Below are positions 42,101 to 51,901 of a stretch of 64,000 bases of DNA, one piece after another. The position numbers were made by a program, and so were the translations under genes. Origin of the DNA: Phyllostachys edulis. Lineage: Eukaryota > Streptophyta > Magnoliopsida > Poales > Poaceae. Each line of letters opens with the position of its first letter. Position 1 is the stretch's first letter. Below the pieces are notes generated by a model. The model saw only the letters and a list, made by a program, of their open reading frames with translations. It did not search any database and had not been told where the DNA came from. The stretch lies in assembly GCA_036346405.1 (NCBI GenBank), contig CM070563.1, forward strand, positions 19,573,022-19,637,021, in the 5' to 3' direction.

Positions 42101-44217
42101 ACAATTTTTACATGCACAAATAGTTTCTCTGTCTTTTTTACAGAATATGTATATGCATTGAATGTTAACAGGAATCGTGTTCTCCTTCGCCATATATGCT
42201 CTTTCCCCTATCTCTTTCATTCTGCTATTTTATGTTTGTTTTTTTTTTGTGTCTTCTTTGCCCCAATATATACAATATCCGGAAGTTAATTTATCTTGTC
42301 ATTTTGAAACATCTTTGAAAAAATCCTTTAATCTACACATACATGGGTGCCTTGTGGAATAAATTAATTTTACTACTCCCACTACCAGAAAACGGGTATT
42401 CCCTTACGGTTTATAAATGTCCAAATGCCATGTTAGTACAGATTGTACATATATGTCTTTGCATTGTATGGTTAGTACAGATTGTATAGTTCAACTTCAA
42501 ATGGTACTTTTCAACTGTAGATGCTTTTTGAGAAGATAGGCGAACAACCACCAGCAGAGATGCTACGCCGTGGAACACCTACACAAGCACAGGTAATATC
42601 GTTTAATACCTACAATTATTGCGTTGTGTACAAACAAAATTCCCTACGAACTATTATTTTGCCTTGTTGCATAGTTCGACTTCAAGTGGTACTTTTCATC
42701 TGTCACCTTTGTCATATGGAGGACCATTTGTACTAGATAACTAATATTTTTGGTGTGTCGGTCGTCAACAAGCGATCAAAGAATGGCGAGTGGATTCATG
42801 TTGAATGTTCTAAACATGGGCATAACTTTGAATCGCATTTACTTATAGTTGATGGTAAGGTGGCAAATGATTTTTGTACTAGTTAGTACACCCATACTTG
42901 TGAGTTGTTTACGAGGCTAAACTAATCTTGAGTATATGCCAAGTGTCACATGTTCTTAAGTGACTATTTTAAGCTTACATATTCTTGAGTAAAGGTTTCT
43001 TGGTGCTTTTGAGATTGATGCTTCAAAATATTTGAAACAAGCACTCCATTTTTAGGTGATGGTACTAGTAGTTTCTGAGGAACAAGGACACCAATTAGCG
43101 GTGTCGTTAGTTGATTTCATACTCAACTCACTACTCAAGTTGACATAATGTTTTCAACTTGCGAAAGGGATCTGGATGGATCCTCCCATGCGGGCTCTGG
43201 CCGGATGAGCGGTCTTTGTCGATGGTAACGCCGATGTGAGCAGCAGGGACAACAACGATGGCGACATTGATGGCGACACCAACCATCTTTGCTATTCCGT
43301 GACTTTCAGCGATCTCTTGTAGTTCTTGACTAGTTGAACTTGAATGTAATGGAAATGTGGACTTTTGTGACTTTTGTATATGGTACTTCACTTTAGATGT
43401 CTTTTGGACGGATGAACCAATTTGGAGGTGTAGTTTATGAATGTTGGTATGCATGTGCTAGTGAACATGAATGTTTGTTCATTAATTATAATGTTTGATT
43501 AGATGGTGTTGTGATTTGATTATATGATTCGGATATCCATTTATTACCTGCTATTTTCTATCTGTTGCCAAGCCGGTTGTAAATCTGCTGTTTCTGCCAA
43601 AACAATTTTACTGACGGGTAAAACTGTCAGGATATATTTTTTGGCATTCTGGAATTAATTTTCTTGACGGGCGCAAAACGTCAGTTAAAAACATTTTCTT
43701 GACGGTATTGCACGAACGGTCAGTAAAATTTCTGATTTTCTTGACGGGCGCAAACCGTCAGTTAAAAGCATTTTCTTGACGGTATTGCACGAACGGTCAG
43801 TAAAATTTCTGATTTTCTTGACGGGCGCAAACCGTCAGTGTAAAATATTTTCTTGACGGGTCAACAGAACGGTCAATAAAATAGCGAATTTTCTTGACGG
43901 GTGACATAACCGTCAGGGAAATCAATTTTCCTCACGGTTTGACCCTTAGGAAAATTCACGTTTTTACTGACGGGTAACACCGTCAGGTTTAATTTCCCTG
44001 ACGGGTAACCGTCAGCCAAAATGAATTTTCCTTACCACCTAGGGCTGAGAGGTTTTGCCTAACGGGTAACCGTCAGAGAATAACTGCTTTCTGGTAGTGA
44101 CTGTTGCACGCGAGCGTACGTACCTTGCATCTTCTTGATGGCCTTCTGGATCTTCTTCTTGCAGCCGTAGCAGTGCACGTCCATCTCGAGGATCACCGGC
44201 GCCTTTGCTGCGGCCAT
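30188..44217 (-). CDS. HMA-domain gene split by a CACTA-filled ~13.6-kb intron
   Basis: Two exons on the minus strand: 44217-44124 and 30561-30188, joined with GT-AG signals (donor GTACGT, acceptor GCAG). The joined frame is open for 155 residues. Exon 1 reads MAAAKAPVILEMDVHCYGC with metal ligands C16 and C19. Exon 2 continues GVKRVSASVDTRQVVVEGEA to complete the HMA fold, then a Pro-rich tail. The intron is phase 1 at the same Gly codon as in the HIPP gene. Total 468 nt is divisible by three, so the splice model holds over this distance. The tail ends GTKMR with no CaaX, yet in another frame 30187-30138 encodes FSDENPNACS, the same C-terminal signature as HIPP. A frameshift in the tail has therefore removed the prenylation site. 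A TATA run lies at 44281. Expression depends on splicing out the transposon; it may be a pseudogene. Confidence 0.72.
30655..30812. repeat. CACTA 2 left subterminal repeats
   Basis: Several CTGACGGGY/CCCGTCAR words (30662, 30680, 30698, 30723, 30761, 30802) in both orientations. They are the presumed transposase-binding sites and match the array at the right end. Confidence 0.8.
30948..31312. repeat. C-rich GACTCCACCCCGCCGCC minisatellite
   Basis: Irregular tandem units of 15-21 bases (CGACTCCACC-CGCCGCC and variants) fill about 365 bases in the leader of CACTA 2. They open long Gly/Arg- or Pro-rich ORFs on both strands that are not genes. A similar C-rich leader precedes the second ORF of CACTA 1. 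Confidence 0.8.
31313..32949. other. CACTA 2 leader, no gene recognised
   Basis: AT-rich sequence between the minisatellite and the transposase ATG. It may hold a long 5' UTR with introns. I see no conserved coding segment. Confidence 0.4.
32950..36559 (+). pseudogene. CACTA 2 TNP2-type transposase remnant
   Basis: The start is taken at ATG 32950 (MADHEWMYSGWRRGK), opening a Transpos_assoc domain with the zinc-ligand motif CPCAMCEKYF near 33085-33115. TNP2 is clear at 33765-34180 (HPCDGEAWQQFDEDFP, DPRNVRLAIATNGF, GLVIPGPEHPGKKLN). The DUF4218-like part lies at 34900-35330 (PPGFFNPMQHLIIHLPYE, RVEGSIVEAYLVEEATNF), and the DUF4216-like part at 35810-36235 (VLFDCHWFDP, FVMASQVTQVYY). An acidic Asp/Glu run precedes the stop at 36559. 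Multiple stops and shifts are present, though a few interruptions (for example 35100-35165 and 35490-35560) look like introns. Less decayed than the CACTA 1 copy in its 3' half. Confidence 0.9.
36805..38453 (+). pseudogene. CACTA 2 Transposase_24-type accessory ORF
   Basis: The second gene of CACTA elements (TNP1-like or Transposase_24 class), thought to bind subterminal repeats. It opens MSHIHPARRGGR at 36805. A recognisable block at 37530-37807 reads RVKRMMYQARVDAVKEY and KIWWCNDIVWPHLCRNW, then KTKAKERPEARLKSAI, and continues at 37940-38040 after an apparent intron. A later block at 38235-38275 reads GGMPHGRVPIANGAI. Frames change between the blocks; some gaps have intron-like borders, others are stops. 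A short downstream piece at 42521-42592 (LRRGTPTQAQ) could be a final exon fragment. Confidence 0.72.
38454..42380. other. 3' noncoding half of CACTA 2
   Basis: Nearly 4 kb of AT-rich DNA without a conserved ORF. A GC-richer patch at 39830-40060 and a minus-strand ORF at 41255-41485 have no similarity I recognise. It could be intron or captured host DNA, but nothing here is identifiable. Confidence 0.4.
39069..39149. mobile_element. 81-bp Stowaway-like MITE inside CACTA 2
   Basis: Starts CTCCCTCCGT and ends ACCGAAGGTAG, flanked by TA (39067-39068 and 39150-39151), as Stowaway (Tc1/Mariner) MITEs are. It is bracketed by perfect 27-bp direct repeats GGAGTTTTATCCTGTAACTA... at 39042-39068 and 39156-39182, longer than any target duplication of this class. 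Confidence 0.65.
42381..42430. repeat. Extra CACTA-like terminus inside CACTA 2
   Basis: CACTACCAGAAAACGGGTAT followed by TCCCTTACGGTT closely resembles the element's own right end read inward (CACTACCAGAAAGCAGTTAT then TCTCTGACGGTT). It lies 1.7 kb before that end and in the opposite direction to it, as if an outer end of a second, nested or truncated copy. Confidence 0.6.
43610..44075. repeat. CACTA 2 right subterminal repeats with 77-bp tandem units
   Basis: Many CTTGACGGG/CCGTCAG words in both orientations. A 77-bp unit beginning TTCTTGACGGGCGCAAA repeats at 43661, 43738 and 43815 (the third is partial). Together with the left array these define the ends of the 13.5-kb element. Confidence 0.88.
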
Positions 44218-44280
44218 TGCTGCTCAGCCTGCTACCTTTCAAGCTGGCATGCTCTGATCGATCGGGATGGGTCGATCTTT

Positions 44281-44292
44281 CGATATATATAT
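44281..44292 (-). promoter_or_regulatory. TATA run of the CACTA-split HMA gene
   Basis: An alternating ATATATATATAT stretch lies 65-75 bases upstream of the ATG at 44217 on the minus strand, a plausible TATA position with a short leader. Confidence 0.5.
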
Positions 44293-45643
44293 ATGCGTGG
44301 TTTTTATACAGGAGCGGGTAGCTAATTAAGCCGGCCGATCGACCGCGCGCTGGAAGAATCATCGCTAATCCTTGAATTACCTCCCATGCACGTTAATTAA
44401 GCCCGATCGAATCCCGATCTCTTTCATATCCATGTTCTTAATTTCCAATCCCGTTCTCTTTCCTATCCATCTTCTTAAATTTTCCTATCTTGCAGGGCAG
44501 CAGGAACACTTTTATAGGGTAATTTGTAAAATTCTGATTTACTTGCCATGTGCTCACGCTTGCCCTCTCGGGAGTCTGGTCGATCGATCCATGCAGCTGG
44601 TGCATATGCATACACTTCATGATAATTTACGTACCTATGCTGTGTATGCATGTGTATGTACGGTCGGTGCAGAATACACTCGAGCTCGAGTTAGAAATTC
44701 TATAGAGAAATACATATTAAGAAATTACATTCTGATTTAAAATTTTACCGTCGAAAACTCAGAATATCACGCTATCATCTTTCAAATTTTTATAAAACCG
44801 TACCATCTTTGTTCGATCAATAATTCCGCATCGACCTTTTTTTAGAAAGATGTGTTTTACTATTTGATTGACTTGGCTGGACCGACTTGGCGCATGTGGC
44901 CCAGTGCAAATGCCCACATGGGCATGTAGTTCTTCAAAGCCTAGTAATATAAAGCCCATTAAGCTTTTCGGCTACGTAGCGTGATGCAGGCTGGCGGGGT
45001 GCCGGGGTACATGCGCGTGTTCAAATTTTTATCCAGAGCACGTGGCAACGTATCCTATGTACACGGGCACCTTCGTGCACCCGTGCACTCAACGACTCAG
45101 TGCCATCCGATTATCATCTAAGGTTCCAGATCCACGTGGGGCAATTTTGCGAAACCCTGTCATCTCCTCCCCCGTCCCGCGTCCCTCCCCTAAACAGACT
45201 CAATCCCTCTCGGTGAGGAGGCGGCGGCGGCGACCACCACAGGCAAAGACTGAAGTTGCCAGCCTAGCCCCAAATCATTCCCCATCCCTAATCCCTAACT
45301 CGTGAGTAAAGAGTGGCAACGACGACCTCCTGTGCGCCAACCACAGCGACGACGACCTCCCACCAGTGAAGCACCTCCATCGCAGCCCTCTACCCCACCG
45401 GTGTCTTGGCCCCAATTCTAACGTGGCTCTCTGCCCCACCGTGGCCTTCTCCCACCTCGGTCGGTGCTTGACTCCTTGTCTCCAGCCCTAAATATTGCGT
45501 TTGACAGTGACAAGGATCTAATAATTATCAATTAATTAAATCATTTATCTGTAATGTTTATTATATTATAGATGATAATATCTCTTATACAACCTTCGAG
45601 GACACCCATCAATATTAGCAATGAGGGAGGTTATAAACACATA
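44293..45643. other. Intergenic region upstream of the HMA gene
   Basis: AT-rich up to about 44960, then GC/C-rich at 45040-45480. The ORF at 45042 is low-complexity and has no recognised relative. It may be the leader of an adjacent transposon fragment. No gene supported. Confidence 0.4.
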
Positions 45644-45795
45644 GTGGTCGTAAGCTATTCTACGACCAACCTATATGGTCGTAAGCTTTATTACGATCAC
45701 CTTATATGGTCGTAAGCTTTACTACGACCACCTATTGATCGTAAGTCTTACTACGATCACCTCATGATCGTAAGCGTTACTATGACTAGGTCATT
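45644..45795. repeat. TGGTCGTAAGC hairpin array, transposon terminus fragment
   Basis: Five units of about 29 bases of the form TGGTCGTAAGC-TATTC-TACGACCA form hairpins. Their layout resembles a CACTA subterminal array but with a different word from the two complete elements here. No matching other end is visible, so the element is truncated. Confidence 0.7.
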
Positions 45796-45885
45796 TACGA
45801 CCACCCTATAGTCGATAAGAACTACAGACATGTGGGCCCAATTGACTATGGACATTTGTACGATGTGTTTAATACATGTAGTAGT

Positions 45886-46010
45886 TGAATCTTTCTCCTT
45901 TCGACCACGTCGAGTGGTCGAATCTTCCTCCTTTCGACCACGCCGGGTAGTCGAATCCTCCCTTCTTTCGACCACCTGTGGTCCAACCTCCTTTCGACCA
46001 GGTAGTCGAT
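45886..46010. repeat. Tandem GGTCGAATCCTCCTTTCGACCAC repeat
   Basis: About four degenerate units containing CCTTTCGACCAC and GGTCGAATC. It follows the hairpin array directly and looks like the leader of the same truncated element. Units vary in length from about 28 to 38 bases. Confidence 0.75.
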
Positions 46011-47043
46011 CTACCAACCAGTTGAACCTCTTTCCGAGGATTCGTTCTCCTTCGTTCAAGCTCTGATTCGAGTGACTCGAATTTCTAAATTCGTCTTAAT
46101 TCTGTACCTTTCTTTTGGTTCTAATTTGGAAGGATTTGTATTTTACTTGGAGTTGTTTTGTTTATTTGGCTCTTTTCGCACGTATAGATTTCGGCGTTTT
46201 GGAAGCGTTCTTGTACCCGACAGTCTCGACCGAAACATCCCAACTCTTCAACGGAGGCAAGTCATAGACCTTTGATCATGTCGCACCCAGTTTATAACAT
46301 TATATTGTTTTGTATCAACATGCTTAGCTAGTTGTATAAAAATGGTTTTAGGAATAGTTAAACACCTACTTGACAGTATGACTCTTTGAATAATTGTGAA
46401 TGATATGTTGATATGTACCCTTGGACACCATAGGTTGGGTAACCTTAGTTGGACATTATTGTAATACCAACATGGGTGCTTATTATGCTTAGTCATGCTT
46501 TAGTTATGCGATGGTCTCTCGATCTCATGATTCAATGATGATAAATTTAACTAAATAAAATATGAAATTGTGGTGCAGCCACTATTGTTAAAATTTGTGG
46601 TGCCATAGTAAGGGTTGCCTTTTGGTTGGGTTGAACCAAAAATAATAATTTCATACTCGGGCGAGTGATCATGTAGTAAAGGAGAGAATTTTGGGATGTG
46701 GTTGCCTCGCCTGAGTAGCCTCTAAAAACTTAACTTTGTGCGTCATTGATCTGGGCCATACCGTGCAACCACATTTCCAGGATAGGGTGGACCTGCCCAA
46801 CTAATTAGCAATACTTTGATTCGGTTCTGTTTTTGTGGAAGTGTGAAACCTGGGTTAGACATTCACACTTGGTGCAAGAGGGGGCCGGTCGACTGGGATG
46901 TTGTTTTGTAAGGTGGATATTCAAAGTTGTGAAGCCAGTCAGAGGCGAAACCTTAGCGAACAGAACCGAGTTAGAACTTTGTAAATGTCTTGTCATGTGC
47001 TCTAGACTACTTACCTAAGGTAATAAGCGGTGGTATCGACGGA

Positions 47044-47860
47044 CAGAGGCGGGCGCAGGATTTGGACCATGGGTATTCAAAATTGCAGATGGCAAGAAAA
47101 AAAATTTGACAACCTAAATTATAGTTTTATAACACAGAATTAAGTGGCAGCATCATTGATTAATAAAATTGATCACAACTTGAAATTGTCCGGCTACTAA
47201 TGATCAACATATCAAAGTGGCAACATATGAAATAAATAGAGGATAAAACAACAAAATGGTAACAAAGCTTACAACTTACAAGTTACAGGACAACTTTCCG
47301 ATCCTTAATGCTTTGAAAATGAGCGATGATGTCCTTATCCTTAGCTTGCATGAAGAATTCCCTTTCAATCAATGTGACCAAACAACCATTCAAATATTTA
47401 CGCCCCATCTTGCTTCTTCTCTTGTTCTTTATCAAATTCATTATAGAAAAGACCCTCTCAACACCAAAGGCGGTTAGCTTGCAACAGGAGAACAAGCACC
47501 AATTTGAGAAGTTTATAAACAATTTCATACCGAGCAACCTTTCCTTGTTTAACTAGCATCATAGACAACTCGCTAGACTTCTCAAATTTTGAAGTTTTCA
47601 TCATTTCGACATCATTGATATAGTGGTGCAAGCGAAAACGAAGTGGTTCATTTCTTCAAATTCAAATGAATGGGCATTTGGTGACCGTGAGCTTTGTGGG
47701 CGAGTGAGCTGTGAGGCCGTGGCGAGAGGATCTTCATTTTTTTTGCCGAATACACTATACATATGATATACCTAGAATACACTATATATATATGAATTTG
47801 TTTTGCAAAAATAATGGGTATTCAACTGAATACCATTGAATACAAGTGGGCCCGCCTCTG
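47044..47860 (-). mobile_element. hAT element, 817 bp, with 8-bp target duplication
   Basis: Perfect 11-bp terminal inverted repeats CAGAGGCGGGC...GCCCGCCTCTG. They are flanked by the perfect 8-bp duplication TCGACGGA (47036-47043 and 47861-47868). A transposase C-terminus is still readable inside on the minus strand, so this is an internal deletion derivative of an autonomous hAT. Confidence 0.93.
47283..47537 (-). pseudogene. hAT transposase C-terminal dimerization remnant
   Basis: The minus-strand frame has VERVFSIMNLIKNKRRSKMG followed by LNGCLVTLIEREFF. This matches the Dimer_Tnp_hAT region (the usual pattern is VERxFSxMNxIKxxxRxxMG, LNxxLxxxIExxxF), which pairs transposase subunits. 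Only about 84 residues remain of a normally 600-800 residue protein; the catalytic part is missing. The open frame reaches 47537 but similarity starts near 47470. Confidence 0.85.
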
Positions 47861-49085
47861 TCGACGGATGTCAAACAAACTAGAGAAGTCATGTCATATG
47901 GGTAAAGCTGTACAACCTCTGCAGAGTGTAAAATTATTCGAATAGCCATGTCCCCGGTTATAGACAATACCTGGTGATTTCACACAAGTGGTAGATTTTC
48001 TCAAAAAATATGGTCGTGGATGGTTTTGAGTAGTTGGTTTGGTTGGGAAGTGATCTGGTCGTAAAAGTGATCTAGTTGTTGGTTGGGAAGTGAGCATGGT
48101 GTTCACGAGTTGTTTCAAAGAACTTGATTACTTATATATTAATATTTCAAATTGTGCTTTACAATCTACTTATTGTATCTAATGTCAATACTTCTTTTCT
48201 GCAAATGAAACATAAACCTATCCTTGTCAAGCATTGCATGGATACTACTTGCATACTATTCCCTACGACTTGCTGAGTACTTCAAGTACTCACGGCTTCG
48301 CGCCATTTGTTGATCAGTCGTCGAAGATGACCCAGGAAGCACCGAGTTCTACGAGGAACGCTATTGTGAATACTATGCGAACTAGGATGTGTTCTCCACT
48401 CGATTGCTTGTGGGCATGTCGGATGGTTTTCACGAGTTTGTTTTATTCCGCTGCAAGTTTACCCTGGTTATAGACCTAATCGTGACTTTAGCCTTATGCG
48501 GCAAGCTCTGTAAAACCTTGAGCATAAGGTCATTTGCTGTTGAGTAATATTATTTCGTCTGCTTCTTTAGCTTTGTTATTGTATGATTACGAGTACACCA
48601 ATGTTGCAACTGTGTGAGCTAGCTACTGATCATGGGACTAGTTTAGAATGCACGGAGGGTCCCGGGGTTGCATATCCGGGGTCCCGACATCTAACCTCAA
48701 CGTGGATTAGGAAAGACCAGCAAGTCTCTGAACACCACGGTAAAACATCATTGTGTCATTGTGGTTTGTTCTCTTGTGTTTTACTTTGTGCAATTTACAT
48801 TCCTATAATTAAATTGCTTACACATCTTTGTATGATCGCTATCAGTATCTATAGTCTTATATCGTTGGAGCAGTTACTCAAGACTAGTAGATTTATGTTT
48901 TAATTGGGGTAAAACTGAATTGATTTACAATTCCGCATAAAACTTGATTTAGCCCAAAAGTTTTTTAAAATCGTCTATTCACCCCCTCTAGTCGGCCTCC
49001 TCGATCTTACAACATGTTAAAACATATGTCTCTAACATAACCGTAAGGCGACGTGGGGAAATCTGTCTCTGACAATAACCACATT

Positions 49086-49430
49086 TAAACGTGTGTATTG
49101 CATCAAACGACAATGTGCCTCTTGCCATAGACAACTGCCACCCATTCATCCGCTATATAAGGAGCAAAGTTGGTGGACAGAGGGGGAGGTAGAGAAGGAA
49201 TTCAACAAGCATAATGAGAGACAGAAGTCATCAAGCCCTAGTTTGAGTGATTTCCTCCCTGTTGTAAATACAATTAATACAACAATACAGAAGTAGAGTT
49301 ATTATTCTCTCAGGAGAAGGCATGAACCTGTATAATTTTTTTGTGTTATTTTCTGTGTGATTTCGCTCTAGGAGAGTCTCCTAGCATTCATTTATAAAAT
49401 CGATACTAGAACATCGACAGTCAGTGATAG
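49086..49430 (+). mobile_element. LTR fragment (R-U5-like)
   Basis: GCTATATAAGGAG at 49151-49163 (TATA-like) is followed about 110 bases on by AATACAATTAATACAACAATACAGAAGTAG and CTCAGGAGAAGGCATGAACC, which is typical wording of plant LTR R-U5 parts. No coding sequence. Boundaries are approximate. Confidence 0.4.
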
Positions 49431-50307
49431 TTTGAGACTTTGAATGATCAATGTGTTTCCTTATGTGTTGCATTTTTTTATGCAGTCGTGGTCATGCTGT
49501 AAGGTGAGAAGAATATGTAGTGAGTTGGTCTCAAGGCTGCCAAGGATCATAATGAATTGTTTTTATTGTGTTATATGTTGTGCTTGTATCAGAGATAAAT
49601 AAGGATCGTGTTGAATTAATTGGGAAGATTGGCAAGTGAATGATGGATGTAGCTCGTAGTTTCCTTTTTAGTAATTTGACATTGTAATGAAATACTATGT
49701 AATTTTTTGATGAGTACCACCCCAATGTACCAGCTTGTATGGTTCACCAAGTCGCTAGGCGCTAGTCAGGCGGCAGGGGTCCGACTAGTGTCTAGCCCGC
49801 CTAAGTGCCGCCTAGGCGGGCGACTTGCTAGAAGGTGTAGGAGGGGCGGTGAAGGAGGTGAGAAGAAGATAGGGGAGGGAAGCAAACCTGGTGGCGTCGA
49901 TCTCGCGCGGCCTCGATATCAACCGTGAGACCTCAGCTCCATGGTTGCCGCCGCCTCCCTCCACTTCTTTCATGCTTAGCCAATAGCCCATCGGTCTGTT
50001 GAGGCAGCAAGGGGGAAGAAGATGCAAGTCAGAAGGAGAGAAGAACATAACAACAAAAACGTGGGGTCAAGATATAGAAATGGAGCAACAAAACAGAGGA
50101 AGGAGATGGGATGCTAATCGGCGGAGGTGCACTACCAGCGTGGACTCCATCTCTGGGCGGCGATGGCGAGGTCGACTGTGTGTGGCGACGGTCGGGAGGC
50201 GGAGGCTAGTAGCGGCTGCTCTATGGGGAGGTTGCTGCTCTGTGGGGATGTAAACCTAATACCCCTCCATTTGAGTTGGGCCAGTCTTAAAATAGCTCAA
50301 GGTAGGG
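49431..50307. other. Unassigned stretch with CGCCTAGGCG-type words
   Basis: At 49750-49830 several overlapping palindromes (GTCGCTAGGCGCTAGTC, GCCGCCTAGGCGGGC) lie close together, perhaps a transposon end. The remainder (49840-50300) is mixed GC-rich sequence with low-complexity ORFs that I do not accept as genes. Confidence 0.35.
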
Positions 50308-50732
50308 TAGACTTGTCCAAATGGGCCGTGCCTGCTAGCCTGGCCCGAAGCACGACACTGTTGGCTCGCCCTAGACACGGTATAGTCCGACACCTAAACA
50401 GCCTGTACTGACTCAGGCCGACGTACCATGCCGTGCTTGGGTCGCGACCTTGGCCCAATGGCTTGCCCCCGCCAGCATAGTACTGTCGACGACGGCGGGG
50501 CGAGCGGCTCCAGCGGTTGTGGCGCTCCTGCGTTTGCGGCGACGGAGGAGACGGAGGCGATGTGTGACGACGATAATGGAGGAGGAGGATGAGGCGGCGT
50601 GCGGGCCTACCGTGACCGCAAGAGATGCCGATGCTTTGGTATCGTCCCTTCTCCATAGATGGGTTAAACAGGTCGATTCTAGCTCGTCGGGCTAATTGTG
50701 CTCGGGTTGGCACGACGCGGCCCATGCCCTTA
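50308..50732. mobile_element. Non-autonomous hAT-like element, about 425 bp
   Basis: The left end TAGACTTGTCCAAATGGGCC, followed inward by GCACGACACTGTTGGCTCGC and CCTAG, aligns with the right end of the hAT at 5855-6596 read inward (TAGAGCTGGCCAAACGGGC, CACAACACTGTTAGCTCGAC). The right end is less clear (CGGCCCATGCCCTTA). No target duplication was found. A GGAGGCGGAGG-rich middle carries no recognisable gene. Confidence 0.5.
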
Positions 50733-50905
50733 GCAATACAAAGTAAAACCATTTTTTCGTGTGATCGCTTGGCGCAAATGTAAAGTAAAAACTGAAAGTG
50801 GAAAACAAAAACACATTTTCTGAGATATACACTCATGATTCTTAAGCCGTGTCATCGGGGAATTTTTTCCTTCTTAAGCCATGTTCCATGGGAGGGAGTG
50901 TGCGA

Positions 50906-51285
50906 GTATGTACGAACTTTTTTTTTATTAATTAACCTTTTATTAATTTTTATTTTAAAGTTAATCCCGGCGTACTTTATTTCCAATTCTGACCTTTTTG
51001 GTCATACCACCACCCATGACGTGACAAAACAATGCTGTCACGCTATGAGATAAGTCCACCAAATAACACTTTTGGTCATGCCACTGGTGGTGGCGTGACC
51101 AAACAACACTGTCACGCCATCACCTATGGTGTGATAAGAGCATGCCCCAACGTGACAACATTGTTTTGTCATGCTATGGATGATGGCGTGACCAAAAGGG
51201 TCAGAATTGGAAATAAAATGCGTCGGAGGTTAACTTTAAAATAAAATTTTAAAAAAGATTAATTAATAAAAAAAATCAGTATGTA
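50906..51285. mobile_element. Foldback MITE, about 380 bp
   Basis: The arms GTACGAACTTTTTTTTTATT...ATTTCCAATTCTGACCTTTTTGG and, reversed from the right, GTACATACTGATTTTTTTTATT...ATTTCCAATTCTGACCCTTTTGG are inverted repeats of over 150 bases. The centre carries further GTCACGCCA / TGGCGTGAC copies in both orientations. No coding potential. Confidence 0.8.
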
Positions 51286-51901
51286 CCGATGGTTGAAAAG
51301 TCATTAGGAAAAAGTTCAACTAGAGCTTCAACCTCTGTTTCTTGCAAGATGTTGAAGCCAAATCCAGGTTTAATCAAACCAGGTCAATACCAAATCAACT
51401 AGGCTAACGTTGTTGTACGAGTTACGATATTACCCAAAAACAAAACCGCCCAACATCGAACCGATTAAACTTCGAACTCCTTGGCCTTTGCCCCTGCCCC
51501 TCCAACCAAACCTCCAGAGCCCCAAACCAACCGGGGACGGAACCCTCACAACTGGATCGAATTAAATTTAGTTTTATTACTATATGATTTTAAAAAATCA
51601 ATGTTATATTTGAAATATGAGAAATTTTCAAGTTTCTTCTCGCGTTGCAAGCAGCCGAATCGAATAACCGGCTGTCCGGTGTTTTCACTTTCGGTCTGGG
51701 AAACTTGGAATCGATCAATGAACCCAAGCCCCGAACACAAAAAAAAAAAATCTAAAAAAGAGAAAAGTTTCTCGTGCCCGTTTCTCCGCGCTCTCCCGTC
51801 GGTTCGTGTCTCTCCCTCCATTTCCCACCTCGTCCTCTCTAGGGTTTCTCCCCTCCTCCTCCTCCCAATTCCGCGCCCTCGCCCGCGCGATCCCCACCGC
51901 C
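51286..51901 (+). promoter_or_regulatory. Upstream region of the DP gene
   Basis: Immediately before the ATG is a C/T-rich leader (CCTCTCTAGGGTTTCTCCCC around 51831-51854), a common grass 5' UTR form. A TTTCCCAC word (51820) is one base away from an E2F site (TTTSSCGC) but is not a full match. No clear TATA box was found. No gene is seen in the rest. Confidence 0.4.

Larger units (their letters stand above)
30639..44099 (+). mobile_element. CACTA (En/Spm) element 2, 13,461 bp, with ACT target duplication
   Basis: The left end is CACTACCAGGAATCGCAGG and the right end is CTTTCTGGTAGTG. Both are flanked by the 3-bp duplication ACT (30636-30638 and 44100-44102), exactly the CACTA target size. 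Subterminal repeats around CTGACGGG / CCCGTCAG line both ends. In + orientation it carries a TNP2-type transposase remnant (32950-36559) and a Transposase_24-type ORF (36805-38453), with further noncoding sequence to the right end. It is in antisense orientation to, and wholly inside, the intron of the HMA gene. Confidence 0.93.
46260..49010. mobile_element. LTR-retrotransposon debris, host of a hAT insertion
   Basis: Two stretches, 46260-47043 and 47861-48690, look like one long LTR (text ends CCGGGGTCCCGACA at 48676-48689) interrupted by the hAT at 47044. From 48690 to 49010 the text resembles the end of another LTR (CTATTCACCCCCTCTAGTCGG near 48975-48996). No gag or pol is present. The family assignment is from general appearance only. 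Confidence 0.5.

Noticed and set aside
43661..43890. Evenly spaced 77-bp repeats resembling a CRISPR array
   Set aside because: The repeated words are CACTA subterminal motifs next to a CACTA end in a plant genome; spacers are not unique.
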